From the NCBI GenBank assembly GCA_018350325.1, contig JAEVLN010000012.1:2439991-2503990 (forward strand): a stretch of DNA of 64,000 nucleotides. Reading direction: 5' to 3'. Below the pieces are notes generated by a model. The model searched no databases, was not told where the DNA came from, and saw only the letters and a program-made list of their open reading frames with translations. Below, one piece after another: positions 25,001 through 37,000 of the stretch. A program made the position numbers and the translations under genes. The DNA is from Globodera rostochiensis. Taxonomy: Eukaryota; Nematoda; Chromadorea; Rhabditida; Heteroderidae. The first letter of the stretch is position 1. Each line of letters begins with the position of its first letter.

Positions 25001-26994
25001 GAATGACGCCCCATTCTGGTTCCAGCGTTGCGGGGGCACAGTCCGTTCGTGGTGATCAAGGCTTTAAAGGTGCTAATGTTCCATCCCTGAGGGAATCTGA
25101 CTGACCTCTTTCGAATATTAAGTCCCAAGCGTGGTTGGAAGCATTGCCATATCCGCAAACGGAGTCGGCCGACAATCCGTCCGCCGAAACACGGAAATGG
25201 TTGGCAAAACTGTGCGAGTTCGATCTGGTCCGATGAAAGGATACATTGGAATTGTGAAAGACGCAACCGAATCCACGGTCAAAGTTGAATTACACACTAT
25301 GCCAAAGGTGAGTTCAGTCCCAAAAGTTTTGGTTTTATGTTAAAACCTTTTGTTTAGACTGTTAACTTCGACATCAATAAAGTGATGGAGGTTGGTGGCG
25401 CTGTGCCCAAGGACATGATGGACACCTCCGGTGCAATGACTCCCGGAACGGCCACTTTTGGCGGGCGAACTCCTATGTATGGTGGAGCGCAAACTCCCAT
25501 GTACGGAGGCGCGACAACGCCGATGCACGATTCATGTACAGACACCAAATTTTTGATTTTGCAGTTAGTAATGGGTTTCTGATTTAGTTGGTGCTCGTAC
25601 ACCTCACTACGGAGCAATGACCCCGGCTTACGATGGAAGTCGAACTCCATCACACCAGCCCTCTTCATCTTGGGACCCGGGTACACCTTTTTTTAAGATA
25701 AAAGTTGTTTTAATCTTTCATCGGTTAGCCTTGGCGAACACGCCCGCACATTCGACTGCTCACTTTGATGATGAATACGACACGTTAGGATTTGGTGGTG
25801 GTGGAGCAACGTCAGGATTTGGTGGTGGAGGAGCAACGTCAGGATTTGGTGGTGGAGGAGCAACGCCAGGATTTGGTGGTGGAGGAGCAACGCCAGGGGT
25901 TGGTAGTGGAGGAGCAACGTCCGGATTTGGGGGTGGAGGAGCAACATCAGGATTCGGTGGTGGAGGAGCAACGTCGGGTGGTGGAGGAGCAACGCCAAGA
26001 TTTGGTGGTGGAGGAGCAACGCCAGGGTTTGGTAGTGGAGGAGCAACGTCCGGATTTGGGGGTGGAGGAGCAACATCAGGATTTGGTGATGGAGGAGCAT
26101 CGTCAGGATTCGGTGATGGAGGAGCAACGTCAGGATTTGGTGATGGAGGAGCAACGTCAGGATTCGGTGGTGGAGCAACGCCGGCTGGTTCGGTGAGGAG
26201 TCGATACGGCGGAGCGAATACGCCCGCGGGTGGGTGAATTAAGTACAATAAGCTTACATGTGTCCGGGACTATTTTTTTTCCCACATTTAAAAAATATTG
26301 ACAGGTCAAAGCACTCCACGTGATATGTTCGGCGATTATGCGCAAAGTCCATACACTAACCAGAGCGCAAATGGCAATTTGCTCCACTTTATTGTCAATA
26401 AAATTTCTGAACTTTAAGCTTCCCCACACCCGTCGAAGACACCCATTCGCCAATCCCCGGCCAATCAAGAAATAATGCGTGAGAATTCATAGAATTTTGC
26501 TTTTTACTGCGTGAACGGTTGGGTATCTCTCTTTTTTAAATTAAGCCAATTCTGAAATACCTGGCGGTTCCTGGTGTATGGTCGACTTGTGTGTCAATGT
26601 TCTTGCTACGTGTGGCAAAGACCAACTTCTTGGTTTGGAGGGTTCAATTCGATCAATTAGAGTATGTTAATGGATACGATCAATTAGAGTATGTTAATGG
26701 ATCTACCTTGTTTTTTATAGGATGGCGAATGTTGTTTGTACTTCGAAGAACTAGACGAAGATTTTACAATTGAGTTTGAGCATCTGGTGCCCATCAAACC
26801 AGCTGGCGGAGACCAGGTAGGGCGAAAAACCACTTATCCCCAAATAATTATCGAAACTTAAGGCCAAAGTCATCTACGGGCGTGAACGTGGGGCATCCGG
26901 CTCGATGATAACCGTTGACGGTGAAGAGGGCGTGTTTCAGGGTGCGAGCGGTACAAGACTTTACTCGATGTCCCTTCTTTGTAAACTTGTTTGA
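22032..26994 (+). CDS. SPT5: Transcription elongation factor SPT5
   Basis: SPT5 with SPT4 forms DSIF, clamping Pol II and controlling pausing and processivity. The chain starts [20 protein letters not shown] with a long acidic N-terminus, a basic patch and [16 protein letters not shown]. Then come the NGN domain ([38 protein letters not shown]), then [17 protein letters not shown] and [40 protein letters not shown] follows, then successive KOW modules ([78 protein letters not shown]). Next is a C-terminal repeat region with [20 protein letters not shown], and a final KOW with [20 protein letters not shown]. The tail ends SLLCKLV. Most introns are 40-100 bp, and one (about 23904) contains a poly-G run. 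An acceptor GAGACAG near 22000 may be a spliced-leader site. Confidence 0.94.
25789..26190 (+). repeat. 27-bp coding repeat, about 15 copies, in SPT5
   Basis: The unit GGATTTGGTGGTGGAGGAGC plus AACGTCA encodes GFGGGGATS. About fifteen units are in frame, with variants [27 protein letters not shown] and one shortened unit GGGGATP. A four-unit block appears to have been duplicated as a whole. The array sits directly after the canonical S/T-P repeats of the SPT5 CTR and ends in [12 protein letters not shown]. The reverse strand is also open here but only encodes an antisense shadow. Confidence 0.95.
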
Positions 26995-27220
26995 TATGAA
27001 AAAACATTATTGTGCTATGAATGGGCTTAATCTGATCAGTGGCAAAAAAATGAACTACTGAATTTATCCTTTGTATCGAAAAAAAGGTTAGGAACAGAGT
27101 AAGGCCAAGCCTAAGCGAGGTTGCCCCCACCCCAGACGATACAGCCCGACATTTACTCTTTATTCTCAACCAACCAAACTACAAATAATTTGAACCAATG
27201 TAATCAATCACAAAATGATA

Positions 27221-30200
27221 TTAATACACGTAGGATTCTGAGCATAACTTTTCAAGCGATTTCCGAAAACTGAATGGGGTGAAAGCTGTTCCGCATCCCT
27301 CATAGAATTTGCTCTGAAACTCGACCCTTAAATTGTAATATTCTCGAGAATGTAACACACAAATTACCAGTGCAATCTAAGCGCGTGAAGAAAAGCGCTT
27401 AGACCCTCCATGACAACAAGCTGAAAAAATATTTAATTAATTAAAATAAATACTCAAAAAGAAAAAGCGTACGATCACAACGGTGAGGATGAAAAAGACA
27501 AAAAACGCCGAACATAGGTAAATCGGAGCAAGTGTTCCGGAGACGCTGAAGGCGGGAACGAGTACCATGTGGTACAACACTTCGGATAGTTCTGAGAAAC
27601 ACATTATTTTATTCCAATTTTAATTTAAAAAACAGTTTCGGGACTGAACTATTTTTGGTTTCTCAAAGTTTTTACCGCCACCTACGTGCGTGTGCCAGTG
27701 AGAGGGCCCACAGTCTCAGATAGGAGGCCGTGTGCGATATGCACCCGAGCACAAACTCAATTGTGTGTATTGCTTGGTGGACAGCGAGGTCTTCAAGCGT
27801 CTGAACCGTTAAAGTACAACAGATAATAATGTTGAAACAAATACCAACTCGTCCTCCGCTCTGTAGCCCAACCCATCCCTTAGGCGGTTGCCCCTCGTTC
27901 CTCTCGCCAGGTCATTGTTGCTATTTGTTGTGGCGATCAACTCCGCCACCTCCGAGTCCATTTTTACACGAACCAACTACAAAATGTTTTTCTTTCCGTT
28001 TGATCCGAGGGAAAGGAAAGGAATCTGTTCGACGATTCATAGGGTTAATAACCGTGGAATTGTTATGTAAAATGATTAAGAACAAAAGAAACTCACAATG
28101 TTTTTTGATTTTTGCAACTTTCTCGTCGAATCCTTTCTGTTGGCCGCTGCCATTTCTTCGGTAGTTCGACATCGCTCTCGAATCTTTCTGAACAAAGGTT
28201 TGCCGCATAACATGATCGGCACACAGCATAAGGCAACCCCGACGAGAACGGACTCCACCAGAGCCTAAAATTGAAGGAAATTACTTTAAATCTCCGCGTT
28301 AACCGCCCAGCAAATCCCAATGTTCCTCTACCGTGAAAACTTGGCCCACCTGATGCGGGTACCACAATGACAAATGGCAGTTCGGGTGTTCCGTCGTGCT
28401 GTTCGAATCAACAAAACCACGACGTCTCTGTTTGTACATGAACATGTTGATCAGTCCAATCAGCAGCGAAGGAGCACAATGACTGCCTGACAATGAGAAA
28501 TTTGATATGATAAAAGATTCATTGACTTATAAATGACATGCCAGGATAGTAATATCCAAAAATCACGTCCGGTTTCACAGAGAAAAAAATCCATTTGATA
28601 AAAACCAACACACAAAGGTAAACGAAAATTGAAGCCAGAAAAATAAACGATGGAATTGCCACCGTCCAAAAATTGACCGAAGAACGGAAAAATCTGAAAA
28701 AAAAATCAACAAAATTCACTTAAAACACCGGACAACTTCACCACCTAGCATTGAAAATTGACAAAATAACACCGAATGTCATTTGAGAAATGCCTAAAAT
28801 CACCGACATTTTCATCTAAAAGCAAAACTCTGCACAAATCTGAATCTTTACAACTGACCTTCAAAGAATTGATGTAATTTAAACGGTTTTCCGCCAAATT
28901 CCAAACCGGGTCCAACCCCATCCAGTAAGAGCCTTCCTGACTCAGATAGGCAACGTCCGGGTCCAAGCCCAACACCAACTGACGAGGCAAATTGGTCTCG
29001 GAGGCCCAGGCTTGTAATTGGCTATAGCTTTAATGAAAAAATATTAAAAATTTGAAATGCAATTCCAGTATTAGCTTAACAATTTCCTAAGATTTCCTTA
29101 CTCGTAAGGATTTCTCCACATGGAACCAAAAATGTTGAATGCTCTGGAAAAGGTGTCGTTGTACATCAGTCCGGCATACATTGAGAACAGTCCCATCAAC
29201 GCAATAATAAAACGACCTCCAAAGAAGGTGAGGAAAATCTACACAAAAAAATAGCTGGAAATGCGCAAAATCATCTACGGCAACACACACACACACACTT
29301 CGTCTTTAATGCGCGTTTGCTCAATTCGCCTTTCCCATAAAATGAGTGACAGACCGATCAGTAAAAGGATAAGCCCGTGACCGATGTCGCCGAACATCAC
29401 ACCAAACAGAAAAGGAAACGTCACCAATGTAAATGGAGCTGAAAACGACGAGAAATTATCGGAGACAAGCAATAACCAAATTCACTTGTTACCGGGATTA
29501 ATTTCTCGGTAGCTAGCAATTCCGTAAGAGTCCACAATGTTTTGGAACACTTGGATGTACTTGTTCGTCCGATTGTACGTCGGATGCATTTCGCCCGTCT
29601 CCAGCATCTACGAAATATACAAACGCATTCGAGGAAAGAAAGGCGTAGGTGGGAGAAACGTCGACGTTATTAAAAACTCACATTGATAATTGGTCGTATG
29701 TGAAAGCCGGCTTTCTCCTAAAAACGTTGAATATATGCACATTTAAAAGCACCGACCACAGCCCTGTGCAATAGTTGAAGAACTGTGTCCATTTCCCTTT
29801 CGAGCACCCAACACTCAGCCACAAAAAAATTGCCGCTGGAGTCGAAAGTGAAGTAATTGAGGGTGTGGAAGATATACTTCTGCAGATGCACTTGTCGCGT
29901 CCTTTCTGGCAATTCAAAAGCGACGCTTTTAAGGAGCTAAAACAAAAAGAAACAACTCTTGCAAATAAAAATTTAATGACTTCAAGTTTATGCTTTGCCG
30001 TAGTTTGGATAACCAAATCGAGATCGTGCAGACGGATCAGAATCTCAGCCAAGGCCAACTGCCGATCTTTTGATGTCCGGGGACAGGGAAACTGTTTGGC
30101 ATTGAAACTTAAGCATTGCCAGAATTAAATCAGATTTCACATTACTCAGAAAACTACCCTTCACAGACACGGTTGACAATGTCCTGCAATTTGCTACCGT

Positions 30201-31325
30201 TGAAAAAGATGATGAAAACCGACTTTGAAACTGACTTTCCCTAAAAATTAAAAACTGAATTAACGTCTAATAAAAAACGTCCGTCCCACCGTGTCCGGGT
30301 CTTCGAACTCAGTCTCAATTTCAGCCGTTCGCACAAAGGCCGTCCTCCTGCAAGCACGCCAAAGGACGCGTTCGAAGCAATGTCTTTAGCAATTCTTATG
30401 AATGAACAATTGTTAATTAACTCCAATTTCACTGTTTATGAGTATCGATGGTGCCAGCAACAAACCAGGGCGTTTCATGTTGTTCTAATAACGGCGTTAG
30501 TGGTGTACCCTGTGAAAGAAACAGCGATCATCGTGAAGGAGGTACAAAGTGCGGATTCAGGCCCTCCCATTAAAGCTCACCACATCGTTAATCTCAATCT
30601 GCTCACTTTCCAACTCAGTTCTCGCTGTGTTTTCAATGTGCTTAATTCAGAAACTATTTTAAATAAGGAATAAACACACCCACCACTTTAAAGAAGGTCT
30701 CAACTTTTTCGTAGACACTTTTGAACTGCTTCAAATCGTTAAAATTGCGTTTTAGCTGGGCTTCGTTGGCGAGAAACTGTCTGATGTCGCGCTCAATGTC
30801 ATATAAATGTGACTAAACATTTAAACTCCAAGAGAATAGTTGGTTGGCTCGCATTACCTCCAATTCGTACATTTCACGCAACAAAGTGATGTCCGTTCGC
30901 GAGGTGTCCAACGGCGGAATGTGATCGCTGACGCCGCCCTCCACGACTTCGGTCTCCAGATAGCGTAGACAGCGCTCAATCTCAGCACAACGACGGACCT
31001 CGCGCACATATGTCCGTTGGAAGGTGGTCAAATGGTGGTTGAGCTGGACAGACAAATGACATTTTAGCTCATAATGGGCGAAATGGCCTCACATCTTTGA
31101 ATTGGACGAGCGAATATTGTCCCAGTTCAACCACACAAGAGTATGCAGCATCTCTGGTTTAGAAAACTCAATATCAAGAGCAAATGAAAAATACATAATT
31201 AATGCCACTTTCGGAAAAATTCAGCTTTGAAATTTCTATTAAAAAAAGAACGCCAAAATGTTCAAAAATCTTTACCGTTGCACAATTAGTTGGCACAACT
31301 TCAGAGGTTCACTTCTCAAGCTCAT
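27221..31325 (-). CDS. ATP6V0A: V-type ATPase V0 subunit a (116 kDa)
   Basis: Subunit a forms the proton half-channels and the stator arm of the V-ATPase. The chain starts [17 protein letters not shown] and continues [38 protein letters not shown], then [29 protein letters not shown], the cytosolic N-terminal half. The membrane half starts near 29470: [79 protein letters not shown]. Then [18 protein letters not shown] and [20 protein letters not shown], which holds the family's essential TM7 arginine. It ends [20 protein letters not shown]. Nematodes have several a-isoforms, and which one this is cannot be told. It is convergent with SPT5, 226 bp between stops. About 15 or more exons, edges approximate. 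Confidence 0.93.
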
Positions 31326-31863
31326 GCCCAATAGCTAAAAATTTCTAATGAATAACAATCGGAGTCATTATAGCAAAAATGACCCATCAACCGCCGCATA
31401 CCGTCAATTAATTAACTAAGACAGGCGGATTGCCTTGTGCAGGTTGAGGGGCATCAGTTGGATCGATCATCACTCATCAACCAGTCACTTGTGTATTAAT
31501 TATTACACAGTGGGGAAAAGATGTGGGGGGGGGGAGGGAGGGATGAAGGAATGCACACGACACGACATCATCACAAGGGAAAAGGACAATAATACTGGAT
31601 CCATGACCAAATTCGAATATTAAAGGAATATCTAAAAAGATCAGAGAATTTTACCATACAAAAAATGCGGCATTCGCGTGCTGCTTGGTTCATTCGACTT
31701 TCGCTTGTTGAACTTTTAACGAATCAAGCCCTTCTAAGGGGCTAGCGGTGCCGAAAGACCTGGAAAATTGTTGAATGGACAAAAAACGTCAAAAATTAGC
31801 TGCATTTTTCATTCAATGTGGGGGGTCAATCTCTGGCAAAATGTCGTCTATTTCCTCGTAAGC

Positions 31864-31975
31864 AGACAAAATGTCCCCTGGACAAAATATCCCTTGGACA
31901 AAATGTCCCCTGGACAAAAAATCCCTTGGACAAAATGTCTCCTAGACAAAAAATCCCTAGGATAAAGTGTCCTCC
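31864..31975. repeat. 16-bp tandem array, about seven copies
   Basis: The unit GGACAAAATGTCCCCT alternates with GGACAAAATATCCCTT and GGACAAAAAATCCCTT. Each unit is itself partly palindromic (GGGACATTTTGTCC on the other strand across a junction). It lies in the 1.7-kb intergenic region upstream of V-ATPase subunit a, just left of the foldback element. Confidence 0.85.
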
Positions 31976-32026
31976 AAATAAAAATCAGATTACAGGGAAC
32001 GGGAATCCAGTATTTATCCCGCGGCC

Positions 32027-32412
32027 GCGGGGTTGGCATCATGTGGTTCCGACAGTAGTTGATTTCGACAGTAAGTGATTTCGACAGTGGATTTCGACAG
32101 TGCCACTGTTAAAAATTCTGTAATTTTCCAAGAAGTCTAAAATTCGTATTTTTAGGCCTTTTGACCCACGTAAATGATATAAAATCCCTGAAAAAGTAAA
32201 AAATTCGAACAATTCAAAAACTCTGTAATTTTCGAGTCAAGCCTAAAAATGCATTTTTTTACCAAAACGGTTAACGTACAGGTCTAAAAAGCATTTAGAA
32301 GTTGAAAATTCGAAATGTCTAACAAGTTCGAAACATTTTTTTGGAATTCACTGTCGAAAACACTTACTGTCGAAATCAACTACTGTCGTAACCACCTGAT
32401 GCGGCGGGGTTG
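32027..32412. mobile_element. Non-autonomous foldback element, TTTCGACAGT phrases, 9-bp TSD
   Basis: The 9-mer GCGGGGTTG is present in direct orientation at 32027-32035 and 32404-32412 and brackets 368 bp. Inverted ends: GCATCATGTGGTTCCGACAG on the left and, on the opposite strand, CGCATCAGGTGGTTACGACA on the right, both continuing GTAGTTGATTTCGACAG. The arms are reiterations of GATTTCGACAGT. The centre is AT-rich, with no open frame of note and no transposase. Architecture and duplication length match the element at 11894-12319, with a different phrase. Confidence 0.85.
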
Positions 32413-33002
32413 CCGGTTTAGAACAAAGTTAAAAAATCCAGGCCTCGATGGGTTTTGTTTTCACCTTATTGAGGCCAGTCAGTCTGTGTCTCAATTTAGG
32501 ATTGTTTGAATTTTTTTTAACTGAATACATTTGAAGAAAAGGGTATTTTTTTTTATTTTTTGGGAATAGTCCATTTATTCCCTTCCAGTCAGTTTGTCAT
32601 TTTTTTATTGAAATTGATTCATCAGCATACCTAACTTTGTTGGTCTATTTTATTTTATTCCTGTCACACTCTTCTGAAAAATAAATATGTAATTTGCCAA
32701 AATTAGCTATCTCAAAATAATCATTTTGTTAATTATGCCCTTACAAATTCTTAGCTTCCAACCCCCCCCCCCCTGCCAAGTTTCAGGCTCACTCAGATTA
32801 GTTTCCGGACAATCGGTTTGCTTGGTCCGGGTATGACGAGTATGATTGAGCTGAGAAAATCCGGGTCAAGTATGAGAAAATAAACGAAATTTTTAGATCC
32901 AAATTTTTCAAAAAACTCCGGTTTAGGTCCTGGGTGTTACAAAAACCGGTTTTCTGCTCAAGACCTTCTGTTTTAGCATTTTTTAATTTGAATACGAGAA
33001 AA

Positions 33003-34026
33003 ATGAATGCTAATCAGCAACAACGAGCTCAACAGCCGCCATACATTGGGAGCAAGATCAGCCTCATATCAAAACTTGACATTCGTTACGAAGGGACTTT
33101 GTACACTGTCGATGCCATTGAGTCGACGATAGCTCTTGCCAAAGGTTGTTCTTTTTGGTTGGTTTTGCTCCATTTTCAATTTTAGTTCAATCGTACGGCA
33201 CTGAAGACCGTCACACGCCCGTGTTCGTTCCGCCGCGGTACGAGGTTTACGACTTCATCATCTTCAAGGCAAGCGATATCAAGGACTTGATCGTGTGCGA
33301 GCTACCAAAGGCATTGGGTGCGCAAAGTCCACTGGTCACCGGACTTCCGTACGATCCGGCGATTGTCTCCATCTCCAAGAATCCGCCGCCCGAGCCCAAG
33401 TTACCGACCAAACTCTTCGACAACGCCATCGCCAAGAATCACCCACCCGAGCACAAATTGCCTGCCAAACTCTTCGACAACGATTACGACTTTGAGAAGG
33501 CCAATGAGTTGTTCCGTGAGATCAGCGCGGAGTTGAAGGAGAAGGGAGAGAAGGTGGTCGTTGAGGGGACTTTGGAAAAGCGTGTGTTCTACAACAAGAG
33601 CGCCTCATTCTTTGACAACATTTCATGCGATGCGCTCGAAAAGGAGGCCGGGTTGGTCGTGTTTAGTTGCAATTGAAATTGGGGGGGGGGGCTAAATTCT
33701 ATTTACAAGTATGCATTTCTGGAATGTCGTTTTGTTTTTGCAAATGGATCTATTGCAGGAAGAATGTGCGTCCTGACTGGAAGCGCGAGCGTCAGACCAA
33801 CCAGGAGACCTTTGGACATTCGGCCGTCCGTTCGCTCTTCTTCCAGCGTCGTGGTACCGCGGGAGCACGTGGCGGTGGCGGCCACGGTTACGGTGGCGCG
33901 TCGGCGGTCGTTCCGATGCGTTTCAACTACCGCTTCCCGAACTTCCAGCAGCAGTTTCAGCAGCACCGCTTCAACAACAGGCAGCAGCGTCAGACTGGAG
34001 GCAACGCTGGATTTCTTCACTACTGA
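33003..34026 (+). CDS. LSM14: LSM14 / CAR-1 family mRNP protein
   Basis: LSM14 (Scd6, Trailer hitch, CAR-1) represses translation and promotes decapping in P-bodies and germ granules. Three exons: 33003-33144, 33186-33651, 33759-34026. N-terminal divergent LSm domain: [30 protein letters not shown], then [20 protein letters not shown] and [14 protein letters not shown]. Middle: the FDF motif as [20 protein letters not shown]. Then the FFD box, [17 protein letters not shown], and the TFG box, [15 protein letters not shown], in family order. The C-terminus is RGG/Gly-rich ([12 protein letters not shown]) and then Gln/Asn-rich. An internal duplication of about 18 residues ([12 protein letters not shown] / [12 protein letters not shown]) precedes the FDF. 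AATAAA is at 34095. Confidence 0.95.
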
Positions 34027-37000
34027 CTGAAAAAGAATCGCCGATGGAACTTACACTATTGTTAAGTGACGGCACACTTTTTTTTCTTCCAAGACAATAA
34101 AAGTATTATTTTAACCGGAAGCCAATTTCCTCCGAAAGTGACCCCATAAAATAAGTTACAAAGTCCCGTCTGTTTTAAATTCCATTATCCCTTCGTCAAG
34201 GTCACAACGATGGATCAATTTATTCCGTTCCTTCCCCCCAGTCGTGGAAAAATTCGACAATAAGCCTTATTATGTGCCAGGAAATTCAGTACCCCCGGGG
34301 ATTAAAAATGACTCAAAAACGATGGGGCCATAAATGTTTCCCGAAATGGATCTTAACACAGTAAGGAGGAATAATGATGGATGATCGGGTGGGTTGGAGG
34401 CAATAAATGGAGGAATTGCCGCCGGGGAAAATTTTCTTTTCGAGGAATTTTTACTTTACGTCTTTGCGTTTGTCCATTTAAATTTTCTCTGTTTAATAAA
34501 GCGAATTTTTTTGTCATTTTTGACCGAAATAACTAAAAACCCATTGAATTGCCTGCCGTCGACGTTAGTGTTTGGCTATAAAGTTCTGCAGGAAGGTCCA
34601 ATGCTCCCCTAAAGGGATAAAAGTGGTCCAAAAGTGTCAAAACACGGCCTCGAGGGACTCCCAGAGGGATCCTCGCGACTGTTGCTTCTCCACCACCCCC
34701 CACCACCAATCTTTTCGCCATTTTGCCGAAACATCAATCATCCAATAGGGGGGGGGGGCATTGGCAGAGGAAGTCAATCGGACGGGAGAAGCCTCCAATG
34801 TCAGCTTCAAGGTCCGTTAGCACAATCCTTTGAGCAAATCGCCTTGGGCCATTGTCCCAAATTTGTTTCAATTCTTTGCATTGATCAACTTTTGTTATAT
34901 AAATAATCGTCCGCCCGTCGTGCGTTAAATAAAAATGTTCCAATTCGACGAGGAATGGGAACCGCGGGACGAAGCTCGTCTCAAGCAGAAGCCGATAAAC
35001 GCGGAAAATGGACTCCGGTCGATCGAAAATGGTGCGGAGGCTGAGGGGGAAGGGCTGGACGGCGGCAGAGACTTCTACGGGGATTATTTTGTGGCCGAAT
35101 TTGTTGACGGAGGTGGGGAATTTCGGAAATAATTAAAAAGGGCAAATTCCGTAGTTGGCACAATTGCCTAAAACAAAATGCCATTTGGGCCACCATTTCA
35201 GCCCCCCCGCGGGGGGTGGCAACCCCTCAACCCCCCCCCCCCCCACCCATTTCATGCATTTATTTCATTTTGCATTTCCCATTCTCTCTCATCGACCAAC
35301 ATTTTTCTTCCCCCGCCACTCCGTTTGAACGTCCCCTGCAAATCTTTTGTTGAAAACCCCGCGGGGCCGCCCCGCCGGCGTCGTGTATAAAACATCTGGC
35401 GGCTGTCGGGCAGCAGAGATTCTGGGGCCGATAAACTTTCCTCCGCCTAAAACATTTTTTTGGGATGTGTCGACAATTCCCCCCCCCCGTCCATTGTTTG
35501 CCCCCCAGCGTCGTTGTCGCTGTTATCGCCTCGTTCTTTTTGCCCTGCGGGGTTCTTCCGTATTATGCAAGAAACTCCCCCTCCCCGTAGGGGAACAGAA
35601 ATAAATCCGGTTGCCTTCCAATTCAATTTATCCCCGGAGGTACGTTCAACATAATAATAAAATGTTGGGAGACGTTTCTTCCCCATTATTTTTGTCACTT
35701 TATATAATGCGCTTATAACCTGTCCCCCCCCCAGGGCACAATTACTATTACACTTTCACGAACCATCCCCAAATTGCCCTTCCGTCCGTGTCCCTTTCAG
35801 TTCCAATTTGCCTCAATTGGCCCTTTGAGGAGCTTCCGATTTCCGATCGGAGAGGTCGATCAGCCGAGGGGAGGGGAGGCTCTACCACCCACCCGCCCCT
35901 CCAAATTCTTCTAAAAAGACACTCTTTGCAGCCATTTGCCCCCCCCCCGCCCTCCGATCACCGATCACCTCCAATGTTTGCTTTCCACTGACCAGTTGCA
36001 TTTATGCAACGAATACGAAATGAAGACGATGAGAATTACTCTCAAAAACGCGCGAAAAAAGTTCCTTAAAAGTTGGTAAATCTCACAATTTACCCAATGA
36101 AATGTTTTACTTCTTTTTTGAATTAGCAAAGTTGCAAAAAATGCATTTTGAATTTACAGACTTTTGCTTTCCCGCGCATTTCAGGCGACAATTTTTGCTA
36201 ATTTTGTCCGCCCTAATTTGACGAAATCCTTCCAATAATATCGCCGATGGGCAAATGAATGTTCCGTTTGTTCCCATTGCGTTAAATTAGCGGCGCGAAT
36301 TTGAAAGGGTCGCTTATTTGGGGGAACGCCGGCGGCGGAGGGGGGGGGAAAGAAACAAACGGACAATTTCTGAGTTTTTTAATTTCAAAATGGTCTTTAA
36401 AAAGAGCGGAAAATTGACAGTAAAAGTCAAAAAGAGTCCATCCATCAGAGACCGAAGTAAGGGACTTTTGGAAGGTCAAATAAACGTCGCCGGAGCATAA
36501 AATATAATAAATATGGGGGGCACTTTTTGTTTGCCTTTTCTGTTTATGTTTCCCCTCTAAAAAACTCTGTTAACCCCTCGGGGGGGGGGGGGGGGTCAAA
36601 AGAAGCCTTTGGGCGTCGTTTTTCAAATTCAACTTTCCGTCTGCTCTTTTTTTTTGCTGGTATGATCAGACCATCCCTTTAAATCCCCCTCCCCCCCCCT
36701 AAAAAAATTGGTTATAATTTCTTCATTTGCATATCGCGTACACTTCTTTTTCATTGTTCCATAACATACAATTTTCCGTTCTCATCTTTGTTCTGTCCAA
36801 AAGCTTGGCCATTCCATGACGGGAATCAAATGAATGGCCGAAAGAAGGAATGAGTGCTATTTGTCCGTCTTCCGGGGTTCTTTCCTCACTCCGACGCGCC
36901 AAACGAAATCAAAAACACCACCAACATGACCAACATGACCAACATGTTGCATTCCCTCCCAATCCAATTCGCATTTAATGCGATAATTCATCCCCCGCAG

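Larger units (their letters stand above)
31326..33002. other. Intergenic region between V-ATPase a and LSM14
   Basis: This is a divergent promoter region holding the 16-bp array and the foldback element annotated separately. The rest is AT-rich with a C run near 32765. No exon was found on either strand. Confidence 0.6.

Noticed and set aside
25693..26248. Long minus-strand frames rich in Pro/Asp or Leu/His opposite SPT5
   Set aside because: These are shadows of the 27-bp coding repeat. The plus strand carries the real SPT5 exon in phase with conserved KOW domains.
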